Shown: one piece after another, positions 1 to 7,112 of the stretch
Layout of the letters: every line of letters begins with the position of its first letter
How positions within the stretch are numbered: position 1 is the stretch's first letter
NCBI GenBank assembly: GCA_964576715.1
Contig: CAZNWE010000050.1
Location: 1 to 31,082 of the forward strand
From: SLRI01 sp964576715
GTDB lineage: Bacteria > Pseudomonadota > Alphaproteobacteria > Geminicoccales > Geminicoccaceae
Reading direction: 5' to 3'
DNA length: 31,082 nucleotides
The notes under the pieces: generated by a model
The model's input: the letters and a program-made list of their open reading frames with translations, nothing else
Database searches by the model: none
What the model was told of the DNA's origin: nothing
Made by a program: the position numbers and the translations under genes

Positions 1-1
1 C

Positions 2-469
2 GGGGTCGAAGGGGTGCGGGCGCATGGCATCGAGCCCCGCGGCAAAGCCGTGCTCATGCTCGGCGCCGGCGGTGCGGGGCGGGCCATCGCCTTTGCCCTC
101 GCCGCCGCCGGCGTCGCGCGGTTGACCATCGCCAATCGCACGGCGGCCAAGGCCGAAGCCCTCGCCGCCGAGCTGGCCACTGCCTTCCCGCAAGTGCCGG
201 TCGCCGTCGGGGCCGGCGATGCCGCCGGCCATGCGGTGATCGTCCAGACGACCTCGCTCGGCCTGAACCCCGAGGACGCCCTGCCGATGGACGTCGCCAG
301 CCTGACCCCGGCCATGCAGCTGTTCGACATCATCGCCGCCCGCGACACCCAGCTCATGCAGCAGGCGCGCACCGCCGGGCTGCGGACCGTGGTCGGCGGC
401 CGGCCGATGATCGAGCACCAGGCCCGGGCACGGATCGCCTTTCTCGACCCGCCCTGTCTGCCCGCCTGA
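2..469 (+). CDS. aroE: Shikimate dehydrogenase, C-terminal part (5' end outside window)
   Basis: Shikimate dehydrogenase reduces 3-dehydroshikimate to shikimate with NADPH in the chorismate pathway (cytosol). The frame is open from base 2, so the catalytic N-terminal half lies outside the window; a GTG at 14 is unlikely to be the true start. Visible are the glycine-rich nucleotide loop GAGGAGRA, the following N-R-T that in this family contacts the NADP phosphate, a TTSLGL segment equivalent to the family's N-A-T-S-x-G-M, and a C-terminal GGRPMIEHQA helix corresponding to the G-x-x-M-L-x-x-Q motif. About 155 of the usual 270-290 residues are present. It ends with TGA at 467-469. The family assignment is firm; substrate specificity (AroE versus quinate/shikimate paralogues) cannot be judged without the N-terminal half. 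Confidence 0.88.
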   Translation, partial: GVEGVRAHGIEPRGKAVLMLGAGGAGRAIAFALAAAGVARLTIANRTAAKAEALAAELATAFPQVPVAVGAGDAAGHAVIVQTTSLGLNPEDALPMDVASLTPAMQLFDIIAARDTQLMQQARTAGLRTVVGGRPMIEHQARARIAFLDPPCLPA

Positions 470-1124
470 GCGCCAGGCCAACGGTCGACCGGGCCATCGC
501 CCGGGACGGCTTCAGCGCCCTTGACCCCGCCCGACCGGGCGGCGCCGGCCGGTGCTCGGCGGCGGTTCGCGCAGCGCACGGGCGGTCGCCGTCCGTTCGA
601 CCATCGGCCCTCTGGCCCTGCCATCCCCGGCAACGCGAGCGGCGTTCGCCGCGCCGCTCGGACCGGCTCTGCCCGGCGGCCGCCGCAGCCGAGCCCGCAG
701 GTGGCGCTCGATCCGAAGCCGGGCTGCCATGCCGTCTGCACGCGGCCTGTTACACCAAGGGGGCGGGACACGATCGGCGAGGAAGTCCGACGCATCTGGC
801 TCGCATGCCTCGGGTGCTGCCGCCGGAACCGCCGGAAGATGTGACGGAACCAGTTCGATGCCCTGACATCCAGCTTCCCCCTGCCGGCACCTCGGATCAC
901 GCGACCATGGACGCCACGCCGGACATGACGCGGGTGACCTTCAGGAGGGGTCGGGTGCCGGAAAGCCGAATGCCGGGATCGGTGAGGGCGAAGCCACATG
1001 GCCGAGCTATTCGACCGCCACCCGGGCCGGCACGACCCTTCGAGAGCGGTGCCGACCCGCCCTCGAGCAGCCACGGATGGCCCACGACGGGGCCGCCGCG
1101 TACCCCGTCTGACGATCGGCGTCG
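470..1124. other. Stretch with no supportable gene between aroE and the first gap
   Basis: About 655 bases follow the aroE stop and run up to the first run of N. Open frames exist on both strands, but their translations are arginine-, proline- and alanine-rich low-complexity sequence without recognisable motifs, as expected from random high-GC DNA. I see no tRNA, clear promoter or strong terminator here. Confidence 0.5.
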
Positions 1125-1224
1125 NNNNNNNNNNNNNNNNNNNNNNNNNNNNNNNNNNNNNNNNNNNNNNNNNNNNNNNNNNNNNNNNNNNNNNNNNNNN
1201 NNNNNNNNNNNNNNNNNNNNNNNN
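1125..1224. other. Assembly gap (100 N)
   Basis: Exactly 100 unknown bases. This is the usual placeholder for a scaffold gap of unknown length, so the true distance between aroE and the sequence to the right is not known. Open frames that run through it are artefacts. Confidence 0.97.
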
Positions 1225-1367
1225 TAGTCGCCGTTTGCGGCCTTGCATATCGCTGTGGCGACCAGCGATCCGCGCCGACCCGCCGCAGTGGCGGTCGGGG
1301 GGAGGGGATGCGGGCGAGGCTGCTGCGGTGCTGGCGCGGACCGATGCTGCGGCCGGCACGGCAGCGC

Positions 1368-1403
1368 GGCGCGCGGTCGAGGCGTGGCGCGCGGTCGAAG
1401 CGT
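1368..1403. repeat. 18-bp tandem duplication
   Basis: Two adjacent 18-base units, 1368-1385 and 1386-1403, are identical except for one base (G versus A at the fourteenth position of the unit). They lie just to the right of the first gap in a stretch without an intact gene. Confidence 0.7.
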
Positions 1404-1427
1404 GACGCCGGCTGGCGTATCGGCGGC

Positions 1428-1506
1428 CGAGCCAGGTCGCGACCGAGCGCGCCCGGCAGTCGAGCCAAGCCGCGACCGACCTCGCCCGGCGGCCGAGCCA
1501 GGCGGT
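1428..1506. repeat. 33-bp imperfect tandem repeat, about 2.3 copies
   Basis: A unit beginning CGAGCCA recurs at 1428, 1461 and 1494, giving a 33-base period. The first two copies share most positions (CGAGCCARGYCGCGACCGA is common to both) and the third is partial. It sits between the 18-bp duplication and the decayed coding region. Repeats of this kind can explain why the assembly broke nearby. Confidence 0.6.
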
Positions 1507-1531
1507 TCGCACCGCGCCGCCGCTCAGCCCT

Positions 1532-2190
1532 AGCGAAACCCCGGTCGCGCACCGCCACGTCCCGGGCAGGCACTCCATGGGCGCGGTGCAATTGCCGAGA
1601 CGGCAGCGGCGGCGCGGCGCGCTCGAAGCCGCCACGGTGGCTGGCGCCGCTGCGATCGACAGGGCGGCAGCACCGGTCGGCCGATTCACCCTGACCTTGG
1701 CCGGGCCCGAGCTCCCGGCGCTGTGCCGCGGCCGCGTGCTCAACCGGCTGGTCGAGCCCGGCGGCGTGCCGGGCGGCGGTGGGCGGGTGTCGCGCCGGCT
1801 CGATCTCGAGAATGTCTGACGGACGATCTTCCTGCCCACCCTTGCAGCCGGCCGGCTCGCGCCCGGCGACCAGGCATGGGCAGTGCCCGCTCCTGCCTCC
1901 GAGCCCGTCCTTTGGGCGGGCGGCGGCTTCGTCGCGTCGGCGATGCCGCTCATGGCCAGGCACGCCGCGACCGCGATCGCGTACCAGCGGCTGGTGCTCC
2001 GGGTCGAGCTTCCGCTGCCCTGAGACTTTTCGGCCGACGACAGCCAGCGGCTGAAGACCAGCCTGCCGGGCGTCGCCCACCGGCCGGTCAGCGCCAACGC
2101 CGGGGGGCTGGAAGGCCTCGGATCGGCTGGCCCGAAACAAGACGGCAGCACGCCGCTTGCCCACTTCGATCCGGTCGACCAGCGCTCCGG
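1532..2190 (+). pseudogene. Possible decayed coding region of unknown function
   Basis: One forward frame (codons starting at 1532, 1535 and so on) keeps the strong G/C third-position preference of the real genes in this window for several hundred bases. It is interrupted by in-frame TGA at 1817-1819 and 2021-2023. Between the stops it reads as ordinary protein with mixed hydrophobic and polar residues, for example FTLTLAGPELPAL before the first stop and AIAYQRLVLRVELPLP before the second. I do not recognise a family. It may be the remnant of a gene, or a gene with sequencing errors in a low-coverage contig. The right boundary is approximate, as the bias fades after about 2100. Confidence 0.3.
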
Positions 2191-2421
2191 CCGGGGCCAT
2201 CGCCCGAAACGACGTCACCCGCGAGCTGTGGTACCGCCGCATGGCCGGCCGCAGCGGCCGTGACGGCGGGCAAGAGTCGAGGCGCTCGGCGCTGCTCATC
2301 GGTGCGCCACTGCCAGACCGGCACGCCCGGGTGCATTGGGCGTCGCGTCGACCCGGGCAGGGTCGCGCCTGCGGCGGTTTTCGCTGCGCATCGCGTTGCT
2401 CGCGATCGCTTCGGCGGTCTG

Positions 2422-2965
2422 TTAGCGAAGCTCCGCCCGGCGGGCGAGCTTCTTCACTTCCTGCTCGACCACCCGCTCGACGACGCCATCGAGATTGGCG
2501 TCCAGCCACTCCTTGAGCAGCGGCCGCAACAGCTCGACCAGGAAGGCCTCGACGGTCTTGTCGCCACCGGCGAGTGGGCGCGGCTCGCGGGCGATGGCCG
2601 TCCGGGTCAGCCGCGCGAAGGCATCGGTGCTGCGGCCGGCGGTGGCGGCGGAGACCAGCGTGTCGTCGTCCGCCGCGATCGAGGCCGCGGCGGCGGGCTT
2701 GGCCGACGGCCGGCCCGGCGGTGCCGGCTCCGCCGCGGGATAGTCGTCCTCGGGCTCGAGGTCGACCTCGTCCGTCTCGCCGTCGAACGGCGGGCTGTCG
2801 GCAGCCGCCGCCTTGCGGCCCTTGGGATCGCCCGGCTCGACGACCTGGGTGAGGTCGAGCACGTCGTCGTTCTCGTCGACGGCCGACTCGGCCGCCTGCT
2901 CCGGCGGCCGCGCCGCCTCGGTCGGCCCCGGCTTGGCTGACGCCGACTTCTCTGGCCCCGGCTTG
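2422..2965 (-). CDS. popZ: PopZ-like polar organising protein (DUF2497), N-terminus lost in gap
   Basis: PopZ self-assembles at the cell pole of alphaproteobacteria and anchors the chromosome origin through ParB. The frame is open from the gap at 2965 to the TAA at 2422-2424. Visible are an acidic, proline-rich linker, a short conserved DDVLDLTQVV segment, and the C-terminal helical module beginning at the VEAFLVELLRPLLKEWLD stretch and ending VVEQEVKKLARRAE, which in the family drives oligomerisation. The expected N-terminal helix that binds client proteins is missing because it lies in the gap. An in-frame GTG at 2862 is probably not the start, since the frame continues upstream with KPGP repeats. 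It follows tolC on the same strand, an order I recall from other alphaproteobacteria. Confidence 0.82.
2924..2965. repeat. 30-bp-period repeat in the PopZ linker, running into the gap
   Basis: The 12 bases GGCCCCGGCTTG occur at 2924-2935 and again at 2954-2965, where the sequence stops at the gap. On the coding (minus) strand this is a 10-residue period starting with K-P-G-P. The contig ends exactly at the edge of the second copy. Confidence 0.65.
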
Positions 2966-3065
2966 NNNNNNNNNNNNNNNNNNNNNNNNNNNNNNNNNNN
3001 NNNNNNNNNNNNNNNNNNNNNNNNNNNNNNNNNNNNNNNNNNNNNNNNNNNNNNNNNNNNNNNNN
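2966..3065. other. Assembly gap (100 N) between tolC and popZ
   Basis: Exactly 100 unknown bases, a placeholder of unknown true length. It hides the last residues and stop of tolC, the intergenic region, and the first part of popZ. Translations that continue from tolC through it change to the wrong frame of popZ. Confidence 0.97.
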
Positions 3066-4442
3066 GCCGTCGGGCGCCGCCGCCGTCGCCGGCTCGCTGC
3101 CGGTGCCGAACCAGGCGCTACGCACCTCGCGGTAATAGGCTTCCGGGTCGAACAGGATCGTATCGAGCGCGAGCGCGCGGGCGGTGAGACGTCCCTCGCC
3201 AGCCTGCAGCCGATAGGCGGCGACCACGGCGTCGCGCTCGGCCGTGGCGATGGCGATGTCGGCCTCGAACAGCTCCTGCTCTGCGTCGAGCACGTCGAGC
3301 ACGGTTCGCGTGCCCAGGCGCGCTTCCTGCACCACCCCGTCGAGGGCGAAGGCCGCGGCCTCCCGCTGGCGCGCCAGGGAAGCGAGGCGGCTGCGCGCGG
3401 TAAGCAGGGCCTGCCAGGCAGCGGTGATCTCTTCCTCCACATCTCGACGCGCCGATTGCAGGTTGAACCCGCCCTCCGTCAACAGTTGTCGGCTCTGGCG
3501 TATACGTGCGTACTCACCGCCACCCTGATAAAGCGGTACCGAGAGAACCGCGCCGACGGAAACGTCGCTTTGCCAGTCGGCCATGCCACCGGGGTCTTCG
3601 ACAAACCCGGCGTCGCCGCGCAGTGTCAGGCGCGGCTTCAGCGCCGCCAGTGCCGTATCGACCTCGGCGGCGGCGGCGGCCACCGTGAACCGGGCGGCGC
3701 GGACCGCCGGATGCTCCTCGATGCCGTCGAGTACGGTGCCGAGGCTCGCCGGCAGGTCCGCCGGCAGGTCCGGTGGCACCAGCGTGCCCGGCGGGTCGCC
3801 GATCACCCGGCGAAACGCCGCGCCGGCGGTCGCCAGCCGCCCGGCCGCCGCCTCGCGATCGGCGATGCCGCGAGCGTAGCGGGATTCGGCCTGCGCGACA
3901 TCGGTCTGGGTAAGCTCGCCGAAGCGAAAGCGGCGCTGCACGCCATTGAGCGCTGCCAGCAGGCGGCTCTCGTTGGCCAGCGCCAGCTCGAGGGTGCGCT
4001 GCTCCTGGAGCACGTCGGTGAAGGCCTCGATGGCGACCAGAAACACCGCCTGCTCGACCTGCTCGAGCCTCGCCCGCTCGGCCCGGATCAGCTCTTCCGC
4101 CCGCTCGATCCGGGCCCGGGCCTCGCCGCCGGTGAACAGTGGCTGCTCGACGCCGAGCGCATTGCGCAGGGTGCGCACGCCTTGCGAGCGCCGGTTGGTC
4201 TCGGTGCGGCCGAAGCTGACACTCGAGCTGGCCGAGGCCCGCGGTCGGCGGGTCGCCCGGGCGATCGGCAGGCCTTCGTCGACCGAGCGCAGCCGGGCGC
4301 GCGCCGCCTCGAGGGTCGGGTTCTCCGCGTAGACCTTGGCGAGCGCCATCGGCAGGGTGACCTGCCCGGCAGCCGGGCCCGGGATGCCGAACGGCAGCCC
4401 GAGGAACAGGAAGAACAGGCCCGAGGCAATCCCGCTGCGCAT
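3066..4442 (-). CDS. tolC: TolC family outer membrane efflux channel (3' end lost in gap)
   Basis: TolC-type proteins are trimeric outer membrane channels that connect to inner membrane pumps for type I secretion and drug efflux. The 459 residues present begin with a signal peptide (hydrophobic SGLFFLFLGLPFGIPGPAAG, cleaved near residue 27) and VTLPMALAKVYAENPTLEA, the usual start of the first OEP repeat. The two internal repeats and long coiled-coil helices follow, with ending segments GTRTVLDVLDAEQELFEA and AAYRLQAGEG typical of the family. Only the final few residues and the stop are missing. The ATG at 4442 is the first start after the AT-rich upstream region. The gene lies 63 bases downstream of the methyltransferase-like gene and upstream of popZ. 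Confidence 0.93.
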
Positions 4443-4459
4443 GGCAGCGGCCCTAGCAC

Positions 4460-4500
4460 GAACTAACGCAAAAGGCTAGTTCATAAAGAAATCTAACGCA
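4460..4500 (-). promoter_or_regulatory. AT-rich control region with direct and inverted repeats before tolC
   Basis: The 63 bases between the methyltransferase-like gene and tolC are strikingly AT-rich for this genome. CTAACGCA occurs at 4463-4470 and 4493-4500, exactly 30 bases apart and each followed by A/T-A-A. An inverted pair, GAACTA at 4460-4465 and TAGTTC at 4477-4482, overlaps the first copy. This is the expected place for a tolC promoter and operator, but I cannot assign -35/-10 boxes or a regulator with confidence. Confidence 0.4.
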
Positions 4501-4505
4501 TAAGT

Positions 4506-5159
4506 TTAGAATTCGAAGGCTGGCTTCGGCCTCAGCTCGGGGATCGGCGGTGTCCAGCCGTCGAAGGGCTGGCGCTGACCGAAGGCGTCGCCGACCCGCG
4601 TCACGATGGTGATCTTGCCGGCGCGACCATCGTCGACGACACCGGCCAGGCGGCCCCGCTCATCCAGCTGGCCGAGCAGGCCCGCTGGCGGCTCGACCAC
4701 CGACCCGGCGAGCAGAATGAGGTTGAAGGGCGCCTGTTTCGGCAGCCCCTCGGCCGCCGGGCCGAGCTGCACCACGATGTTGTCGAAGCCGAACTCGTCG
4801 AAGCGCGTCTCGATCAGCGGTACCTGGTCGATGTCCGGCACCAGCTGGAACACGGTGGCGACCAGCTGCGACAGCACCGCCGCGGCGTAGCCGGTGTCGC
4901 AGCCGACGACGAGGCCGACATCGCCGGGCTCGGGCCGGCTCGCCTGCAGCATCCGGCCGAGCACCAGCGGCTCGATCAGATGCCGACCATTGCCGAGATC
5001 GATATCCTCGTCCTGGTAGGCCACCGGGCGCAGCCGCGCCGGCAGGAAGATCTCGCGCGGCACCTTGCGAAACGCCGCGAGAACGCTCGGCTCCTCGACG
5101 TTCGACGGCCGCAGCTGGTTCTCGACCATGTTCTCGCGGGCGGTGGTGAAGTCGGTCAT
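4506..5159 (-). CDS. Protein-L-isoaspartate O-methyltransferase-like protein, degenerate SAM site
   Basis: A 217-residue protein with the PCMT fold, starting MTDFTTARENMVENQLRPSN, the typical opening of the alphaproteobacterial PCMT-like gene found before tolC. Canonical PCMT repairs isoaspartyl residues using S-adenosylmethionine. Here the SAM loop reads VVGCDTGYAAAVL instead of a G-x-G-S/T-G-Y form, and the strand that should end in an acidic residue binding the SAM ribose reads VFQLVP. The sequence RKVPREIFLPARLRPVAYQDEDIDLGNGRHL resembles the family's substrate region. I infer weak or lost methyltransferase activity. The ATG at 5159 is chosen because the conserved N-terminus begins there; the open frame extends further only as non-conserved sequence. 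It stops 63 bases before tolC and may be co-transcribed with it. Confidence 0.8.
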   Translation of the reverse strand: MTDFTTARENMVENQLRPSNVEEPSVLAAFRKVPREIFLPARLRPVAYQDEDIDLGNGRHLIEPLVLGRMLQASRPEPGDVGLVVGCDTGYAAAVLSQLVATVFQLVPDIDQVPLIETRFDEFGFDNIVVQLGPAAEGLPKQAPFNLILLAGSVVEPPAGLLGQLDERGRLAGVVDDGRAGKITIVTRVGDAFGQRQPFDGWTPPIPELRPKPAFEF

Positions 5160-5286
5160 CGCAGGCCCCTGTCGGCAGGCACGCGGTCGACGCCAGCCAG
5201 AAGTGCAGCGCCATCGCATGGCTTTGACTCTATAGCCGTTGCCCGGTCGCCGGACAATCGCCGCCGCAGCCGCAGCCGCCATACCG

Positions 5287-6306
5287 TCAGCGGCAAGCGG
5301 CGGGGGTGATGCCGGCCTTGGCGAAGTAGGCCAGGGCACCCGGGTGGTAGGGCACGTCGGGACAGGGCGCCAACAGCGCCGCCTCGTCGATCGCGACGAA
5401 CGCCAGATGCAACCGGCGCAGCTCGGCGAGGCCGCTGAACACCGCCCGGGTGATCCGCTCGGCGACCGCATCGGGCAAGCGCCGGTCGGCAACGACGAAG
5501 GCGGTCGACTGCAGCGTCTCCACGTCCGTGTTCTGTCCGGGGTAGGTCCCGGCCGGAATGACGCCTCGCGTGTAGTCTGGGAGCTCGGCCGCAAGCCGCC
5601 CCAGCGCGTCGGCCGAGGGCCCGACGAGGCGGCCAGGGCAGGTCGCGAAGGCGGTTTGCACCACGGGGTTGGGGGCCGCCGCCATGAAGGCGAAGGCATC
5701 GTAGACGCGCCCGCAGAAATCGGTGATCCGCTGCGTTCCCGGGTTGCCGGCCACGGCGATGAAGTCGTCCGTCGTCAGCCCTGCCGTCGCCAGCAGGCTC
5801 AGCGCCGCCGCACGGGTGCCCGAACCGGGCGCCCCGAGGTCGACGCGGCGCCCGGCGAGATCGGCGGTGGTGCGCACCGGCAGGCTGCGATCGACGACGA
5901 CGTGCAGCTTCTCGATCACGGTGCCGAACAGGATCCGCAGATTGGGGTTGGCTCGATCCCCAGTAAAGGCGCCGGCACCAGAGAAGGCGCGCCGGACCAG
6001 CTCGGCTTGGGCCATGCCGATGTCGGCGACGCCGGCACGGACGAAACGCAGATTGCTCAGGCTGCCCTGCGTGCTGATGCTGTGGCAGAGCTGGCGGCGG
6101 CGGACCAGGTCGGGCTCGACCAGCCGGCAGATGGCGCCACCGAGCGCCGCATAGACCCCCGACACATCGCCGGTCGCGATCCGCAACGGCTGGTCGGCCG
6201 GCGACGCCGCCCGCCCGGCCAGCGGCAGCACGGCGGCTCCCCCGCCGAGGCAGAGCCCTGCCGCCAGTCGCGGTGCCAGGGCGCGACGGCTCAGACACCC
6301 GGTCAT
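5287..6306 (-). CDS. TAXI-family TRAP transporter solute-binding protein
   Basis: A 339-residue periplasmic binding protein. It opens with a signal peptide containing S-R-R and a hydrophobic LAAGLCLGGGAAVLPLAGRA core (possibly Tat). Then comes the TAXI-family sequence: LRIATGDVSGVYAALGGAIC (ligand-binding start), STQGSLSNLRFVRAGVADIGMAQAE, the hinge strand LHVVVDRSL, VDLGAPGSGTRAAALSLL, and the C-terminal PYHPGALAYFAKAGI. TAXI proteins normally feed a DctQM-type (often fused) TRAP permease with small organic acids. No permease gene is near. The ATG overlaps the mlaA stop (ATGA at 6306-6303), so the two are translationally coupled and this is the last gene of a three-gene unit. The ligand is unknown; the context suggests an envelope lipid or lipid breakdown product, which is inference. 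Confidence 0.85.
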   Translation of the reverse strand: MTGCLSRRALAPRLAAGLCLGGGAAVLPLAGRAASPADQPLRIATGDVSGVYAALGGAICRLVEPDLVRRRQLCHSISTQGSLSNLRFVRAGVADIGMAQAELVRRAFSGAGAFTGDRANPNLRILFGTVIEKLHVVVDRSLPVRTTADLAGRRVDLGAPGSGTRAAALSLLATAGLTTDDFIAVAGNPGTQRITDFCGRVYDAFAFMAAAPNPVVQTAFATCPGRLVGPSADALGRLAAELPDYTRGVIPAGTYPGQNTDVETLQSTAFVVADRRLPDAVAERITRAVFSGLAELRRLHLAFVAIDEAALLAPCPDVPYHPGALAYFAKAGITPAACR

Positions 6307-7112
6307 CGCCTGATCTCCACGTCGCGCGCCTTGAAATAGAGGAAGCGGACGAGGTCGTACTCGAACGCCGAGCCGGAGCCGTAGTAGCGGAAGGGCTGGG
6401 TCTCGCGCGCGTCGACGGCCTGCAGCGGATAGGGTGCCGGCGTCGCGTAGACCACGTCGTTGATCTGCGCTCCAGGCGGCGCCACCGCAGCGATGGCGAG
6501 GTCGGCCGGCAGGCCGGCGGCATCGCGCGCGCTCGACGGTCCGAGCACCGGCAACACCAGATAGGGCCCGGCGCCGACGCCCCACCAGCCGAGCGTCTGG
6601 CCGAAATCCTCGCGCTGCTGGTCGACGCCGAGCCTGGTCGCGACATCGAAGATGCCGAGCACGCCGATGGTCGAGTTGACCAGGAAGCGGATGGTCGCCC
6701 GGCTCGCCACCTCGGGCCGGGCCTGCAACAGACCATTGGCGCCGTTCCTGATCTCGCCGAGATTGCTGAAGAAGTTCGACACGCCCCGCCGCACCGGGTG
6801 CGGCACGATGAAGCGATAGCCGCGCAGGATCGGCAGGAAGACGTACTCGTCGAACTCGAAGTTGAACCGGTACATGGCGCGGTTGAAGCCCTCGAACCGG
6901 TCGTCGACCTCGGTCACCGGGGCGGTCATCACCGCGCTGTCGGCGGCGGGCTCGGCCGACGCCAGGGTGACGCGCTCGCCGTCGTCGACCGGGCCCGGCG
7001 TCGCCGCGGGCCCGGCTCCGGTAAGGTCGGCGCCGCGGTTGCCGGCGCAGGCGCCGAGCAGCAGCAGCGTCAGGACGAGTGCCGGTCGGATCGCTGGCCC
7101 CGGCTGCCTCAC
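6303..7112 (-). CDS. mlaA: MlaA/VacJ family outer membrane lipoprotein
   Basis: MlaA sits in the outer membrane and removes misplaced phospholipid from the outer leaflet, passing it to the Mla retrograde pathway. The protein is 269 residues from a GTG at 7112. It starts with a lipoprotein signal (hydrophobic LVLTLLLLGAC with the lipid-accepting Cys), then an Ala/Pro/Asp linker. The family core runs DDRFEGFNRAMYRFN, VRRGVSNFFSNLGE, NGLLQARPE, RFLVNSTIGVLGIFDVA, EDFGQTLGWWGVGAGPYLVLPVLGPSSARD. The GTG overlaps the TGA of the hydrolase gene (GTGA at 7112-7109), and its own stop overlaps the next ATG, supporting this start and an operon. The mlaBCDEF genes are not in the window. Confidence 0.93.
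   Translation of the reverse strand: MRQPGPAIRPALVLTLLLLGACAGNRGADLTGAGPAATPGPVDDGERVTLASAEPAADSAVMTAPVTEVDDRFEGFNRAMYRFNFEFDEYVFLPILRGYRFIVPHPVRRGVSNFFSNLGEIRNGANGLLQARPEVASRATIRFLVNSTIGVLGIFDVATRLGVDQQREDFGQTLGWWGVGAGPYLVLPVLGPSSARDAAGLPADLAIAAVAPPGAQINDVVYATPAPYPLQAVDARETQPFRYYGSGSAFEYDLVRFLYFKARDVEIRR

Noticed and set aside
14..16. GTG as the start of aroE
   Set aside because: The frame is open to the window edge and the protein would lack the whole catalytic N-terminal domain; the gene is simply cut by the window.
1225..2421. Remnants of valS after popZ
   Set aside because: No ValS-like segment such as the HIGH-type or KMSKS-type motifs could be read in any minus-strand frame.
2607..3065. 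Extension of the tolC reading frame beyond the gap
   Set aside because: Past the gap the frame is not the popZ frame and gives low-complexity sequence; the real tolC stop lies inside the gap.
1007..3442. A very long minus-strand open frame across both gaps
   Set aside because: It runs through 200 unknown bases and its translation is arginine/alanine-rich with no motifs. It lies out of frame with the clear popZ and tolC frames it overlaps.
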